NCBI RefSeq assembly: GCF_013389455.1
Contig: NZ_CP058278.1
Location: 2,604,001 to 2,668,000, forward strand
Source: Flavobacterium inviolabile
GTDB taxonomy: Bacteria; Bacteroidota; Bacteroidia; Flavobacteriales; Flavobacteriaceae
Direction of reading: 5' to 3'
Length of the DNA: 64,000 bases
Of this stretch, positions 53,271 through 63,994 are shown one piece after another (position 1 is the first letter of the stretch; the number at the start of each line of letters is the position of its first letter). The notes under the pieces are model-generated. The model searched no databases. It saw only the letters and a list, made by a program, of their open reading frames with translations, and was not told where the DNA came from. A program made the translations under genes and the position numbers.

Positions 53271-53786
53271 TTAAGCGTTTTCGGAATGTAACGATTTGTG
53301 TATCCGCCGTTTGTGATGCGTTTGTTTTAGAGTACTGTCACCGGAAATAACACTGATGTTACCGTCAATTTCCAGCATGGCCAGTTTGACATCTTTATAG
53401 CGTTCCAGACCGTGTTCGCGTATGGCTTCATAGAGCTCATCGGACGAGATTCCCAATTTACTCAGGGTGTCAAACTCCAGCTTTCCGTTATGGATCAATA
53501 TTTCCGGTTTGTCCTGTAAAAAATCACCGAGTTTTTTGTATTTGAAAATCAGCTTTTTAAAAGCCATGTTGACTAAAAACAAAACCAATGCTGCTGCCAG
53601 ACCTCCGAAAAGGCTGGTATTACTGCCTACCATAGCATTCTGAACCGAGTTACTGATGAGTAAAATCAGGATAACGTCGGCTGTATTGAGCTGGGATAAC
53701 TGCTTCTTGCCAAAAATACGCAAGGCAATAACCATAAATAAATATACAGCGGTACTTCTTATGATTATATCCAGGTAGGCATTCAT
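53271..53786 (-). CDS. DUF421 (YetF/YcaP-type) membrane protein
   Basis: A 171-residue protein. Three hydrophobic segments occupy residues 5-80, with the conserved ALRIFGKKQLSQLNTADVILILLISNSVQNAMVG. The soluble C-domain contains KPEILIHNGKLEFDTLSKLGISSDELYEAIREHGLERYKDVKLAMLEIDGNISVI, the usual DUF421 pattern. Function unknown. It lies between the RimB-RimK fusion (12 bases) and the TMEM175-like gene (9 bases). Confidence 0.9.
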   Translation of the reverse strand: MNAYLDIIIRSTAVYLFMVIALRIFGKKQLSQLNTADVILILLISNSVQNAMVGSNTSLFGGLAAALVLFLVNMAFKKLIFKYKKLGDFLQDKPEILIHNGKLEFDTLSKLGISSDELYEAIREHGLERYKDVKLAMLEIDGNISVISGDSTLKQTHHKRRIHKSLHSENA

Positions 53787-53798
53787 CAGCTGCTTAGT

Positions 53799-55166
53799 TT
53801 ATTTCCATTTGAAATTCTTTTCAATGGCCTTGATCATTTCTCCTGCGATATCTTTTTGTGTTGCTCCTTCAATTCCTTCCAGGCCGGGCGAGGAGTTAAC
53901 TTCCAGCAATAAAGGTCCTTTGGAAGAACGGATAATATCCACACCGGCAACTTTTAAGTTCATGGCTTTGGCTGCTTTAATGGCAATGCGTTTTTCCTCT
54001 GCAGTTACTTTTACAACCGAAGCGGTTCCGCCCAAATGGATGTTGGCTCTGAATTCTCCCGGTAAGGCTTCGCGCTGCATGGCAGCCACAACTTTACCGT
54101 CTACCACAAACAAGCGTAAATCTTTACCGTTTGCTTCTTTAATAAATTCCTGAACCAGTATGTTAGCATTTAAACTCTTGAAAGCATTGATAACACTTTC
54201 TGCCGCTTTTTTGGTTTCTGCCAGTACAACACCTTTTCCCTGGGTGCCTTCCAATAGCTTGACAATCAGCGGGGAACCGCCAACCATCTTAATTAAATCG
54301 TTAGTGTCCAACGGAGAATTGGCAAAGCCGGTAGTCGGGATGTCCACACCGTTATTCAGTAATAATTGTAATGAAAATAGTTTGTCCCGGGACTGGCTTA
54401 TTGCCGCCGAATTGTTAAGACAGAAAACCTTTAAGGCTTCAAACTGACGCGTCAGTGCGCAGCCGTAGTAGGTCATACTGGGACGGATTCTCGGAATTAC
54501 GGCATCGAAATCGTTTAGCACACGACCACCGCGGTAGTGAATTTCCGGAGCCGTAGCATCCAGTTTCATATAACAGTATTTTAAATTAAGGAAATGCATT
54601 TCATGACCACGCATTTCACCCGCTTCAATGATTCTTTTGTTACTGTATAATTCCGGATTACTGGCTAATAAACCAATACGAAGCCCTTTTTTTGAAGGTT
54701 CTTCGCTATAATAGTATTCTTTTATTTTTTCATGAGTAGGCTGTCCCAACAAATATTTTTGTTCCGGATCCACCAAAATTCTGCCGGACATCGCTTCACG
54801 TCCTAACAGCATGCGGAAACCCATTGAGTCCCTGTTTGTTAGTGTTAGCTCAACTTCCCATTCGCTTCCTCCGATTTCCAGCAGGGTTCTGATTACATAA
54901 CGCAGCTCACGGTATCCGCTGGAGCTTTTTACAACACGTTTGTCTACCAAAAGCGCCTGGCAGTGAATTACCGCTTTAATATTGTTCTGAATCGGATTGA
55001 TATCGAACTTCACCCAATTTTCCCCATTTCTCTCAAAAGGGGTAATGTTTGTAGCGTGAAGTGCGGAAGTTTTTGCTCCCGAATCTACACGAGCTTTAAT
55101 AGTTGGAATCCCAAGTGCTGGGAATGAGCACCATTCTTCGCTACCTACAATAACTTTGTCTAACAT
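53799..55166 (-). CDS. RimB-like Zn protease fused to RimK-like ATP-grasp glutamate ligase
   Basis: A 455-residue two-domain protein. Residues 1-145 resemble the RimB/DUF785 retropepsin-like ATP-dependent zinc protease: [12 protein letters not shown] around residues 28-39 and LGREAM near 127-132. Residues 165-455 form an ATP-grasp ligase of the RimK type: [16 protein letters not shown] region, [51 protein letters not shown] and [14 protein letters not shown]. RimK adds glutamates to the C-terminus of ribosomal protein S6; RimB is its partner in Pseudomonas. Both in one chain would couple addition and trimming. The substrate is inferred from the family. Confidence 0.88.
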   Translation of the reverse strand: MLDKVIVGSEEWCSFPALGIPTIKARVDSGAKTSALHATNITPFERNGENWVKFDINPIQNNIKAVIHCQALLVDKRVVKSSSGYRELRYVIRTLLEIGGSEWEVELTLTNRDSMGFRMLLGREAMSGRILVDPEQKYLLGQPTHEKIKEYYYSEEPSKKGLRIGLLASNPELYSNKRIIEAGEMRGHEMHFLNLKYCYMKLDATAPEIHYRGGRVLNDFDAVIPRIRPSMTYYGCALTRQFEALKVFCLNNSAAISQSRDKLFSLQLLLNNGVDIPTTGFANSPLDTNDLIKMVGGSPLIVKLLEGTQGKGVVLAETKKAAESVINAFKSLNANILVQEFIKEANGKDLRLFVVDGKVVAAMQREALPGEFRANIHLGGTASVVKVTAEEKRIAIKAAKAMNLKVAGVDIIRSSKGPLLLEVNSSPGLEGIEGATQKDIAGEMIKAIEKNFKWK

Positions 55167-55235
55167 CTCTATTTATTAATTAGTAATTCTAATGTACTAC
55201 TTTTTTTGAAATGCCAAACACTTTTGCCTAAAAAA

Positions 55236-55267
55236 AGAAAAAACCTACTTAATTAGTAGGTTTTTCA
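55236..55267 (-). terminator. Intrinsic terminator overlapping the clpC stop
   Basis: Arms AAAAACCTACT and AGTAGGTTTTT around TAATT; the stem includes the last codons and stop of clpC, and a minus-strand T-tract follows. Confidence 0.85.
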
Positions 55268-57795
55268 GCTTTCTTAATGCTAACGGTGAGTTCCTGGGTG
55301 CTCTCGTCGAGATCCATAAAAATCTCATCGCCTTCATGAATTTTGGAAGTGATGATTTCTTCTGCTAAAGCATCTTCCACATATTTCTGTATCGCTCTTT
55401 TTAACGGACGCGCTCCAAATTGTTTGTCGAAGCCTTTTTCGGCAATAAAATCCTTCGCTTTTTCCGATAGCGCTAATTTATATCCTAAATCGGCAACTCT
55501 ATCGTATAATTTATCCAGTTCAATATCGATAATTTTGTCAATGTCTTCTTTTTCAAGAGTGTTGAACACTACAACATCATCAATTCTGTTCAGGAATTCC
55601 GGAGCAAATGCTTTTTTCAGTGCATTCTCGATGATTCCTTTTGAATTTTCGTCTGCCTGAGCCTGTTTCGAAGCAGTTCCGAAACCAACACCTTGTCCGA
55701 AGTCTTTTAACTGACGGGCACCAACGTTTGAGGTCATGATGATAATCGTATTACGGAAATCGATTTTACGGCCTAAACTATCGGTTAAATGGCCATCGTC
55801 CAATACCTGTAACATCATGTTGAAGACATCCGGATGGGCTTTTTCAATCTCATCAAGCAAAACAACACAGTAGGGTTTTCTTCTTACTTTTTCGGTAAGC
55901 TGTCCGCCTTCTTCATAACCAACGTAACCCGGAGGCGCTCCCACTAATCTGGAGATCGCAAATTTCTCCATGTACTCACTCATGTCAATACGAACCAAAG
56001 CATCTTCAGAATCAAATAGTTCTTTTGCAATAACTTTGGCCAACTGGGTTTTACCAACACCGGTCTGACCTAAGAAAATAAACGAACCGATTGGTTTGTT
56101 CGGATCTTTTAATCCGGCACGGTTTCTTTGAATGGATTTTGCAATTTTTAAAACAGCTTCATCCTGTCCAATTACCTTACCTTTAATAAGTTCCGGTAAA
56201 TGAGCTAATTTATTACTTTCAGTCTGGGCAATACGATTTACCGGTATTCCGGTCATCATGGATACCACATCGGCTACGTTGTCTTCTGTAACAACGATAC
56301 GGTTGTTTTTGGCATCTTCTTCCCATTGTTCCTGAGCTACAGCAAGGTCTTTTTCGATGCGTTTTTCGTCATCGCGAAGTTTGGCTGCTTCTTCATATTT
56401 CTGTTTTTTAACAACCGAATTTTTAAGTTCACGAACTTCTTCCAGCTGACGTTCTAAGTCCAGAATTTGTTTCGGAACGTCAATATTGGTAATGTGTACG
56501 CGGGAACCGGCTTCGTCCAGAGCATCGATCGCTTTGTCCGGAAGGAAACGTTCCGACATATAACGGTTGGTCAGCTTTACGCAGGCTTCAACAGCTTCCG
56601 GCGTATAGATAACATTGTGATGGTCTTCGTATTTGTTTTTAATGTTGTTCAAAATGGTAATGGTTTCCTCTACGGTAGTGGGCTCCACAATTACTTTTTG
56701 AAAACGTCTTTCCAAAGCACCGTCTTTCTCGATATACTGACGGTATTCGTCAAGCGTTGTAGCACCAATACATTGGATTTCGCCACGTGCCAGAGCAGGT
56801 TTGAACATGTTTGAAGCGTCCAGCGAACCGGTGGCGCCACCGGCACCTACGATTGTGTGAATCTCGTCGATAAAAAGGATGATATCATCATTTTTTTCCA
56901 GTTCGTTCATCACGGCTTTCATGCGCTCTTCAAACTGTCCTCTGTATTTTGTTCCGGCAACCAGACTGGCCAGATCAAGCGTTACGACACGTTTGTTGAA
57001 CAGGATTCTGGAAACTTTTTTCTGGATGATACGCAACGCCAGTCCTTCGGCTATAGCCGATTTACCAACGCCCGGTTCTCCGATTAAAAGCGGGTTATTT
57101 TTTTTACGGCGACTCAGGATCTGCGAAACGCGTTCAATTTCTTTTTCACGTCCCACAACCGGGTCTAATTTTCCTTCTTCTGCCAATTCGGTCAGATCAC
57201 GACCAAAGTTATCTAAAACAGGCGTTTTTGATTTTTTATTTGCTTTGCCGGTGCCAGGATTATTAAAACCTGTGTCACGCATACTGTCATCTTGTCCGGA
57301 ATCGTCATTAAATGACTCCGCTTTAGGCAGGTTATCTAGGTAATCTTCTTCGTTTGATGTCATAGCAATAAATTGTTCTTTAACTATTTCGTAGTCAATT
57401 TTTAATTTGTTTAAAAGCTTCGTTGTCGGGTCATTCTCGTTTCGGAGAATACACAACAGTAAATGAGCGGTACTGATTGAAGTACTCTGGAAAACTTTAG
57501 CTTCTAAAAAAGTGGTACGTAAAGCACGTTCCGCCTGACGCGTTAAATGCAGGTTTTTTTTCTCATTACTACGATCGGTACTGGGATTTGCAGGGCTTAA
57601 TACTTCTACTTTTCTGCGTAAATGCTCTAAATCTACGGAGAGATTATTCAGTATATTGATTGCGGTTCCGTTACCGTCTCTTAAAATTCCTAACATTAAG
57701 TGTTCAGTGCCGATAAAGTCATGCCCTAATCGTAAAGCTTCTTCTTTACTATAGCTTATTACATCCTTAACTCTTGGTGAAAAATTATCGTCCAT
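55249..57795 (-). CDS. clpC: Clp protease ATPase subunit ClpC
   Basis: An 848-residue AAA+ unfoldase that feeds ClpP. Order: Clp N-domain repeats (about 1-145), linker (about 145-190), first AAA+ module with Walker [10 protein letters not shown] and Walker [18 protein letters not shown], middle region with a UVR motif ([20 protein letters not shown]), and second AAA+ module with Walker [10 protein letters not shown] and Walker [19 protein letters not shown]. Sensor 2 is in [20 protein letters not shown]. The UVR motif and N-domain distinguish ClpC from ClpB. It is divergent from gyrA, with 265 bases between. Confidence 0.96.
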   Translation of the reverse strand: MDDNFSPRVKDVISYSKEEALRLGHDFIGTEHLMLGILRDGNGTAINILNNLSVDLEHLRRKVEVLSPANPSTDRSNEKKNLHLTRQAERALRTTFLEAKVFQSTSISTAHLLLCILRNENDPTTKLLNKLKIDYEIVKEQFIAMTSNEEDYLDNLPKAESFNDDSGQDDSMRDTGFNNPGTGKANKKSKTPVLDNFGRDLTELAEEGKLDPVVGREKEIERVSQILSRRKKNNPLLIGEPGVGKSAIAEGLALRIIQKKVSRILFNKRVVTLDLASLVAGTKYRGQFEERMKAVMNELEKNDDIILFIDEIHTIVGAGGATGSLDASNMFKPALARGEIQCIGATTLDEYRQYIEKDGALERRFQKVIVEPTTVEETITILNNIKNKYEDHHNVIYTPEAVEACVKLTNRYMSERFLPDKAIDALDEAGSRVHITNIDVPKQILDLERQLEEVRELKNSVVKKQKYEEAAKLRDDEKRIEKDLAVAQEQWEEDAKNNRIVVTEDNVADVVSMMTGIPVNRIAQTESNKLAHLPELIKGKVIGQDEAVLKIAKSIQRNRAGLKDPNKPIGSFIFLGQTGVGKTQLAKVIAKELFDSEDALVRIDMSEYMEKFAISRLVGAPPGYVGYEEGGQLTEKVRRKPYCVVLLDEIEKAHPDVFNMMLQVLDDGHLTDSLGRKIDFRNTIIIMTSNVGARQLKDFGQGVGFGTASKQAQADENSKGIIENALKKAFAPEFLNRIDDVVVFNTLEKEDIDKIIDIELDKLYDRVADLGYKLALSEKAKDFIAEKGFDKQFGARPLKRAIQKYVEDALAEEIITSKIHEGDEIFMDLDESTQELTVSIKKAEKPTN

Positions 57796-58060
57796 TACTT
57801 AAAATCTTTATCATGTAAATTTACTAATTCTGGTGAGTAAAAGCAAAAACTATACCTTACATTTCAGAGAATAGCTGTAAGGCTAATTGACAAAAAAAAA
57901 ACGACATATAAAAGTTAAAAAGTGTGAATTTTTAAGCATTCTACGGGTTTTTACTGTTGATAAATTGCTGAAATTTATGTGCGAAAAAGTAAAACATTAC
58001 TGTAAAAATACGTATATTGGCACGTTTTGAATTAAATATAATTTTTTAATATAACTACTT

Positions 58061-60583
58061 ATGTCTGAAGGAGAAAAGTTAATTCCTATTAACATTGAGG
58101 ACGAAATGAAATCAGCTTACATCGATTATTCGATGTCAGTAATTGTATCAAGAGCGCTTCCTGATGTTAGAGATGGCTTGAAACCGGTTCACCGAAGAGT
58201 ATTATTCGGAATGTATGAATTAGGAGTATTATCGAATAGAGCGCATAAAAAATCTGCAAGAATTGTCGGTGAGGTATTGGGTAAATATCACCCGCATGGC
58301 GATAGCTCCGTTTATGATGCGATGGTTCGTATGGCTCAAGAGTGGAGTTTACGTTATCTTTTAGTTGACGGTCAGGGTAACTTCGGTTCGATTGACGGTG
58401 ACAGCCCGGCGGCAATGCGTTATACGGAAGCCAGAATGAAAAAACTTTCGGAAGAGATTCTTGCCGATATAGATAAAGAAACAGTTGATTTTCAATTAAA
58501 CTTTGATGATACTTTAGAAGAACCTAAAGTAATGCCGACAAAAATACCGAATCTGTTAATTAACGGTGCTTCGGGTATTGCGGTAGGTATGGCAACCAAT
58601 ATGGCGCCGCACAACCTTACAGAGGTAATTGACGGTACGCTGGCTTACATTGAAAATAATGATATCGAGATTGATGAGTTAATGCATCATATCAAAGCAC
58701 CGGATTTCCCTACAGGCGGTGTTATTTATGGTTATGAAGGTGTTCGTGAAGCCTTTAAAACGGGTAGAGGACGTGTTGTAATGCGTGCCAAAGCTAATTT
58801 TGAAGAAGTGGACGGACGGGAATCGATCATTGTTACCGAAATTCCGTATCAGGTTAATAAAGCAGAAATGATCAAAAAAACTGCTGATCTGGTAAATGAG
58901 AAAAAAATTGAAGGTATTTCGACTATCCGTGACGAATCGGATAGAAACGGTATGCGAATCGTATATGTGTTAAAGCGTGAAGCAGTTCCGAATATTGTAC
59001 TGAATACCTTATATAAGTACACGCAATTGCAGTCTTCTTTCAGTGTTAATAATATTGCATTGGTTAAAGGACGTCCGCAATTGTTGAATTTAAAAGAGCT
59101 GATCCACTATTTTGTGGAACACCGACATGAAGTGGTAACGCGTAGAGCAGAGTTCGATTTGCGCAAAGCAGAAGAGCGTGCCCATATCCTGGAAGGTTTA
59201 ATTATTGCATCGGATAATATTGATGAAGTAATTGCGCTGATCCGTGCCTCTAAAAATGCGGACGAAGCAAAAGAAAAATTAGTAGAGCGCTTTAATTTAT
59301 CAGACATTCAGTCCCGTGCCATTGTTGAAATGCGTTTGCGTCAGCTAACCGGACTGGAGCAGGATAAACTAAGAGCGGAGTATGATGAAATCATGAAATT
59401 GATTGCTTATTTGAGAGAATTATTAGCAAGCAAAGAAATGAGAATGGGTGTTATTAAGGATGAATTAACAGAAATCAGAGATAAATACGGCGATGCCCGT
59501 CGTTCTGTAATTGAATATGCCGGAGGTGATGTGAGCATCGAAGATTTAATTGCCGATGAGAATGTGGTTATTACCATTTCTCATGCCGGTTATATTAAAC
59601 GTACACCGCTTTCCGAATATAAAACGCAAAACAGAGGCGGAGTAGGACAAAAAGGAGTGGCTACCAGAGATCAGGACTTCCTGGAGCATTTGTTTGTAGC
59701 TACGAATCACCAGTATATGTTGTTCTTTACCCAAAAAGGAAAATGTTTCTGGATGCGTGTTTATGAAATTCCGGAAGGAAGCAAAACCAGTAAAGGTAGA
59801 GCGATTCAGAATCTGGTGAATATTGAGAACGACGATAAAGTAAAAGCTTTTATCTGTACTCAGGATTTAAAAGATGAAGAATACATCAACAGTCATTATG
59901 TAATTATGGCGACCAAACAAGGACAGGTGAAGAAAACGCCGTTAGAGCAATATTCCCGTCCGCGTCAAAACGGTATCAACGCAATTACAATTAAAGAAGA
60001 CGATGAGTTACTGGAAGCAAAATTAACAAATGGTGAAAGCCAGATCTTAATTGCTGTTAAATCCGGTAAATTAGTTCGTTTTGAAGAAGGAAAAACACGT
60101 CCGATGGGAAGAAGTGCTTCCGGGGTTAGAGGAATTACTTTGGCAGATGAAAAAGATGAAGTAATCGGAATGGTTTCGGTTAACGATATGGAAAGCGAGA
60201 TCCTGGTTGTTTCAGAAAACGGATACGGTAAACGTTCTTCTTTGGAAGATTACCGAATCACGAATCGTGGTGGTAAAGGTGTGAAAACGCTGAACATTAC
60301 CGATAAAACCGGAAAACTGGTATCGATTAACAGCGTTACGGATGCCGATGACCTGATGATCATTAACAAATCCGGATTAACGATCCGTATGGAAGTTTCC
60401 GATTTAAGAGTTATGGGACGTGCCACACAAGGAGTACGTTTGATTAATATTAAAGGAAACGACTCTATTGCAGCGGTAACCAAAGTAATGCGTGAGGAAA
60501 ACGAAGGAATTGATATCGAAGGAGCAGAAGGTTTGGAAGACAACAATGATGCTGCTATTGAAGCCAACGATACCCAGGAATAA
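58061..60583 (+). CDS. gyrA: DNA gyrase subunit A
   Basis: An 840-residue type II topoisomerase subunit that cuts and reseals DNA while GyrB supplies ATP-driven movement. The catalytic tyrosine is Y121 in [10 protein letters not shown]. The quinolone-determining region [12 protein letters not shown] has S82 and D86, equivalent to S83 and D87 of E. coli, so no common resistance change is present there. The C-terminal beta-pinwheel (about 505-810) contains the GyrA box [10 protein letters not shown]. An acidic tail of about 25 residues ends the protein. The TPR gene follows by 17 bases. Confidence 0.97.
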   Translation: MSEGEKLIPINIEDEMKSAYIDYSMSVIVSRALPDVRDGLKPVHRRVLFGMYELGVLSNRAHKKSARIVGEVLGKYHPHGDSSVYDAMVRMAQEWSLRYLLVDGQGNFGSIDGDSPAAMRYTEARMKKLSEEILADIDKETVDFQLNFDDTLEEPKVMPTKIPNLLINGASGIAVGMATNMAPHNLTEVIDGTLAYIENNDIEIDELMHHIKAPDFPTGGVIYGYEGVREAFKTGRGRVVMRAKANFEEVDGRESIIVTEIPYQVNKAEMIKKTADLVNEKKIEGISTIRDESDRNGMRIVYVLKREAVPNIVLNTLYKYTQLQSSFSVNNIALVKGRPQLLNLKELIHYFVEHRHEVVTRRAEFDLRKAEERAHILEGLIIASDNIDEVIALIRASKNADEAKEKLVERFNLSDIQSRAIVEMRLRQLTGLEQDKLRAEYDEIMKLIAYLRELLASKEMRMGVIKDELTEIRDKYGDARRSVIEYAGGDVSIEDLIADENVVITISHAGYIKRTPLSEYKTQNRGGVGQKGVATRDQDFLEHLFVATNHQYMLFFTQKGKCFWMRVYEIPEGSKTSKGRAIQNLVNIENDDKVKAFICTQDLKDEEYINSHYVIMATKQGQVKKTPLEQYSRPRQNGINAITIKEDDELLEAKLTNGESQILIAVKSGKLVRFEEGKTRPMGRSASGVRGITLADEKDEVIGMVSVNDMESEILVVSENGYGKRSSLEDYRITNRGGKGVKTLNITDKTGKLVSINSVTDADDLMIINKSGLTIRMEVSDLRVMGRATQGVRLINIKGNDSIAAVTKVMREENEGIDIEGAEGLEDNNDAAIEANDTQE

Positions 60584-60600
60584 CTACTAAAAACTATTAT

Positions 60601-61920
60601 ATGAAAATTAAATATGTATTATTGGCATCGTCCATGATGCTTTCGGCAGCTTCCTTTGCACAGAAGGATGAACTGAAGACGCTTAAAAAATTATATGCTA
60701 AAGAAAAACTGTCTGTTGCTGATATTTCAGAATATAAATCTGCTGTAAACAAAGTAAGCGGTATGTCTGGTCTGGCAGAACCGGATCAGGTATATACGAA
60801 TTTCTATAAAGCAATGGCTCCTTTATTGGAGCTTGACGGTGTTAACGGAAGTAACCCAGGCGATTTACAGTTAATGGCAAAAAATTTAACTCCGGCTAAG
60901 ATTAATGAATTGGCAAAAGGATTAAACGGCGTTTTGGAATACGAGAAAAAAACCGGTAAAAAGGTGTATACGGACGATGTGAATGAAACAATTATGTCGG
61001 TTAAGCCAATGATTGTTAATTATGGAATTGTTTTAAACCAGGCTTCAAAATTTAAAGAAGCGGCTCAGATCTTTGAAGCGATCTATAATCTGGATCCAAG
61101 CGATGCGTCAAATTTATATAACGCTTCTATTTTAGCAATGCAGGCACAGGATTTTGACGGTGCGTTGAAGTATTTATACGAATTAAAAAAGATCAACTAT
61201 TCCGGAGAAGGAACAAATTATTACGCTGTTAATAAAGCAAGCGGGGCAGAAGAAACATTTGCTACGGATGCCGACAGAAAACAATCGATAAAATTAGGGC
61301 TTCACGAAAAACCACGTGATGAAAAAGTTCCTTCTAAAAGAGGCGAAATCTATAAAAACATTGCTTCAATTTTAGTACACCAGGGGAAAGTAGAAGAAGC
61401 GAAAGCAGCAATTAACGATGCGAAACAGGCTAATCCGGGTGATACAAGCTTGCTTTTAGCAGAAGCGAATATCTACTTGGATGCTAAAGATTATGTAGGT
61501 TACAAAAGAGTAATCACGGAAGTATTGGCAAAAGATCCTAACGATGCAGATTTATTGTTCAACTTAGGAGTGATCAGTACAACATCCGGTGATATTGAAG
61601 AAGCTAAAAAATATTACAAAAAGGCTATTGAAGTGAATCCGAATTATTTCAATGCCTATAATAATTTAGGAGCTTTGATGCTACAGGGTGAGGATAAAAT
61701 GGTAAAAGAAATGAATTCGTTGGGAACTACTCCAAAAGACAATAAAAGATTTGAAGAGTTAAAAACGAAAAGAAATAAAATGTACAGTGATGCTTTGCCA
61801 TATTTTGAAAAAGCATTGCAAATTGATCCGAAAGAACCGAATATTAAAGCAATTTTGCTAAATGCATACCAGGTTTTGGATATGGATGTAAAATACAAAG
61901 CTTTAAAAGCTCAGAAATAA
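60601..61920 (+). CDS. Secreted TPR-repeat protein
   Basis: A 439-residue protein with a signal peptide (YVLLASSMMLSAASFAQ). The mature protein is helical. Several TPR-type units are recognisable: QIFEAIYNLDPSDASNLYNASILAMQAQDFDGALKYLYELKK, then DPNDADLLFNLGVISTTSGDIEEAKKYYKKAIEVNPNYFNAYNNLGALML, and ALPYFEKALQIDPKEPNIKAILLNAYQVLDM near the end. Periplasmic scaffold roles are common for such proteins. It lies 17 bases after gyrA, a neighbourhood I recall from flavobacteria, but no functional link with gyrase follows from that. Confidence 0.88.
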   Translation: MKIKYVLLASSMMLSAASFAQKDELKTLKKLYAKEKLSVADISEYKSAVNKVSGMSGLAEPDQVYTNFYKAMAPLLELDGVNGSNPGDLQLMAKNLTPAKINELAKGLNGVLEYEKKTGKKVYTDDVNETIMSVKPMIVNYGIVLNQASKFKEAAQIFEAIYNLDPSDASNLYNASILAMQAQDFDGALKYLYELKKINYSGEGTNYYAVNKASGAEETFATDADRKQSIKLGLHEKPRDEKVPSKRGEIYKNIASILVHQGKVEEAKAAINDAKQANPGDTSLLLAEANIYLDAKDYVGYKRVITEVLAKDPNDADLLFNLGVISTTSGDIEEAKKYYKKAIEVNPNYFNAYNNLGALMLQGEDKMVKEMNSLGTTPKDNKRFEELKTKRNKMYSDALPYFEKALQIDPKEPNIKAILLNAYQVLDMDVKYKALKAQK

Positions 61921-61933
61921 TTGAGAGCTTTAT

Positions 61934-61969
61934 ATAAAAAAACCGAAACGTGAGTTTCGGTTTTTTTAT
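61934..61969. terminator. Bidirectional terminator after the TPR gene
   Basis: Arms AAAACCGAAAC and GTTTCGGTTTT around GTGA with A and T tracts; it overlaps the stop of the convergent NlpC/P60 gene. Confidence 0.88.
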
Positions 61970-62727
61970 ACTATCTTTTTAATGACACGGAGTTTGTGTG
62001 TGTGCCGTCCGGTGTCGATATTATAAATTCCAAGATGATCCAGGCGGTCAATGCGTACTTTGCCATGGGCATGGATAATATAATTATCTTCCATGATCAT
62101 ACCCACGTGAACGATTTTCCCTTCTTCATTATCAAAAAAGGCCAGATCTCCGGGTTCACTTTCTTCTATAAAGCTAAGTGCTTCTCCTTGTCCTGCCTGT
62201 TGTGAAGCGTCTCTCAAAATGGAATAGCCGTTTAATTTGTAAACCATCTGGGTAAAACCGGAACAATCAATACCAAAAGGCGTTTTTCCGCCCCATAAAT
62301 AAGGCGCATTCAAATACATAAATGCCGTTTTGATCAATTCGGTTTTGGGTTTGATACCGCAGACTTTTACGCCTTCAAAAGCAAATTGAGGCGTGTTGAT
62401 TTCCGGAATGTCCAAAAAAGTTAAGGAACACCCTAAAGGAATCGGAATTAAAAAATTATTCGGAGTGGTAATGTATTCAATCAGATCGGCATTTAAAATC
62501 GCTGCCGAACTGGAAATAGCATTGTAATTGTCTTCAGAAATTGACTGAAATTGTTTATTGTCAATCCAACCTTCATAACCGTCAAAAGCCAGTTTAATTT
62601 TAGACCAGTTTGGCGTTTGTTCTAAAATTTTAAAATGCTCACCAAACAACACCTGCGAAACTAATTCGCTTCTGTCATTTGATTCGGCACGTAATGGGAC
62701 GATAGCAAGATTACAAATTGCAAACAT
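61966..62727 (-). CDS. NlpC/P60-family cell-wall hydrolase
   Basis: A 253-residue C40 peptidase with an N-terminal SH3-type domain (CNLAIVPLRAESNDRSELVSQVLFGEHFKIL). The catalytic domain contains C155 in GIDCSGFTQMVYKLNG, H207 in GKIVHVGMIM, and a third polar residue likely at H219 or H221. The role is cleavage of peptidoglycan stem peptides, most likely at a D-Glu-diaminopimelate bond. No cleavable signal peptide is evident (MFAICNLAIVPLRAES is too short), so it may be exported by another route or work on recycled muropeptides in the cytosol. Confidence 0.9.
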   Translation of the reverse strand: MFAICNLAIVPLRAESNDRSELVSQVLFGEHFKILEQTPNWSKIKLAFDGYEGWIDNKQFQSISEDNYNAISSSAAILNADLIEYITTPNNFLIPIPLGCSLTFLDIPEINTPQFAFEGVKVCGIKPKTELIKTAFMYLNAPYLWGGKTPFGIDCSGFTQMVYKLNGYSILRDASQQAGQGEALSFIEESEPGDLAFFDNEEGKIVHVGMIMEDNYIIHAHGKVRIDRLDHLGIYNIDTGRHTHKLRVIKKIV

Positions 62728-62746
62728 TCAGAATTATTTTAAAGTT

Positions 62747-62803
62747 AAATGATGAATTCTAAATCGGTAACATGTTTTACCACGGATTTAAAATTCATCA
62801 TTT
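62747..62803. repeat. 57-bp imperfect inverted repeat between the NlpC/P60 and thiolase genes
   Basis: Arms of 19 bases (62747-62765 and 62785-62803) pair with one mismatch, and an inner GGTAA/TTACC stem closes a 6-base loop. The right arm carries AATTCATCATT, which also occurs in the 14-bp minisatellite at 8372-8441. It lies just past the thiolase stop and lacks a clear T-tract. Confidence 0.75.
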
Positions 62804-62815
62804 TAGTTGTATTGA

Positions 62816-63994
62816 TTAAGCTCTTTCGATAACGATAGCAGAAGCACCACCACCACCATTACAGATAGCAGCCGCTCCGGTTTTTGCATTGTTTTGCTCC
62901 AGAACATTGATTAAAGTTACGATAATTCGGGCTCCGGAACATCCCAGAGGGTGTCCTAAAGAAACGGCACCACCATTTACGTTAACTTTATCGTTATCTA
63001 ATCCTAATATTTTAGCGTTTGCCAATCCTACCACAGAGAAAGCTTCGTTGAATTCGAAGAAATCTACATCGGAAATAGCAATACCGGCTTTATCTAAAGC
63101 TTTTGGAAGTGCTTTTGCCGGTGTTGTAGTGAACCATTTTGGCTCCTGTGCAGCATCAGCATATCCTTTAATGTAAGCAAGCGGTTTTAAACCTAAAGCA
63201 TTTGCTTTGTCTTCGCTCATTAACACTACTGCAGCAGCACCATCATTGATAGTAGAAGCATTAGCAGCGGTAACGGTTCCGTCTTTTGTAAATACCGGGT
63301 TTAAAGAAGGAATTTTATCTAACTTAACATTAGTGTATTCCTCATCTTTTGAAACGATAATCGGGTCACCTTTTCTTTGCGGAACAGCAACCGGTACAAT
63401 TTCGTTGTCAAATTTATTTTCGTTCCATGCTTTCGCAGAACGCTCGTAAGACTGGATAGCGAAAGCATCCTGCTCTTCTCTTGTAATTTTATATTCAGTC
63501 GCACACAAGTCTGCACAAACACCCATAGCATTATTGTCATAAGCATCTGTTAAACCGTCTTTCTGCATTCCGTCTAACATAGAAGCCGGACCAAATTTGT
63601 ATCCGTTTCTTAAATGTACATAATGAGGAATTAAACTCATGTTTTCCATACCACCTGCTACCACAATTTCAGCATCACCAGCCATAATTGCCTGAGCACC
63701 CTGCATGATTGCTTTCATACCGGAAGCACACACCTTGTTAATAGTGGTACACGCTACCGTATTGGGTAATCCTGCAAATATAGCCGCCTGGCGAGCCGGA
63801 GCCTGTCCAACACCTGCCTGTACTACATTACCCATTAAAACTTCGTCTACTAAGTTTGGATCTAAATTTATTTTATTTAATGCGCCTTTAATCGCAGTAG
63901 CTCCTAATTGCGGAGCCGTTACAGTAGATAGTGCACCCATAAAGCTTCCTATAGGGGTTCTAACTGCCGAAACGATTACTACTTTTTTACTCAT
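62816..63994 (-). CDS. Acetyl-CoA C-acyltransferase (thiolase)
   Basis: A 392-residue thiolase. Catalytic residues are C89 in NKVCASGMKAIMQG, H348 in GGAVSLGHPLGCSGARI and C378 in AAICNGGGGASA. It condenses or cleaves acyl-CoA with acetyl-CoA; the close match to the acetoacetyl-CoA subgroup (AVRTPIGSFMGALSTVTAPQLG at the N-terminus) suggests acetyl-CoA acetyltransferase, but beta-ketothiolase cannot be excluded. The ATG is at 63994, six bases from the right edge, so promoter information is not visible. Confidence 0.94.
   Translation of the reverse strand: MSKKVVIVSAVRTPIGSFMGALSTVTAPQLGATAIKGALNKINLDPNLVDEVLMGNVVQAGVGQAPARQAAIFAGLPNTVACTTINKVCASGMKAIMQGAQAIMAGDAEIVVAGGMENMSLIPHYVHLRNGYKFGPASMLDGMQKDGLTDAYDNNAMGVCADLCATEYKITREEQDAFAIQSYERSAKAWNENKFDNEIVPVAVPQRKGDPIIVSKDEEYTNVKLDKIPSLNPVFTKDGTVTAANASTINDGAAAVVLMSEDKANALGLKPLAYIKGYADAAQEPKWFTTTPAKALPKALDKAGIAISDVDFFEFNEAFSVVGLANAKILGLDNDKVNVNGGAVSLGHPLGCSGARIIVTLINVLEQNNAKTGAAAICNGGGGASAIVIERA

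Noticed and set aside
58061..60583. Quinolone resistance changes in GyrA.
   Set aside because: S82 and D86 (E. coli S83, D87) are the wild-type residues.
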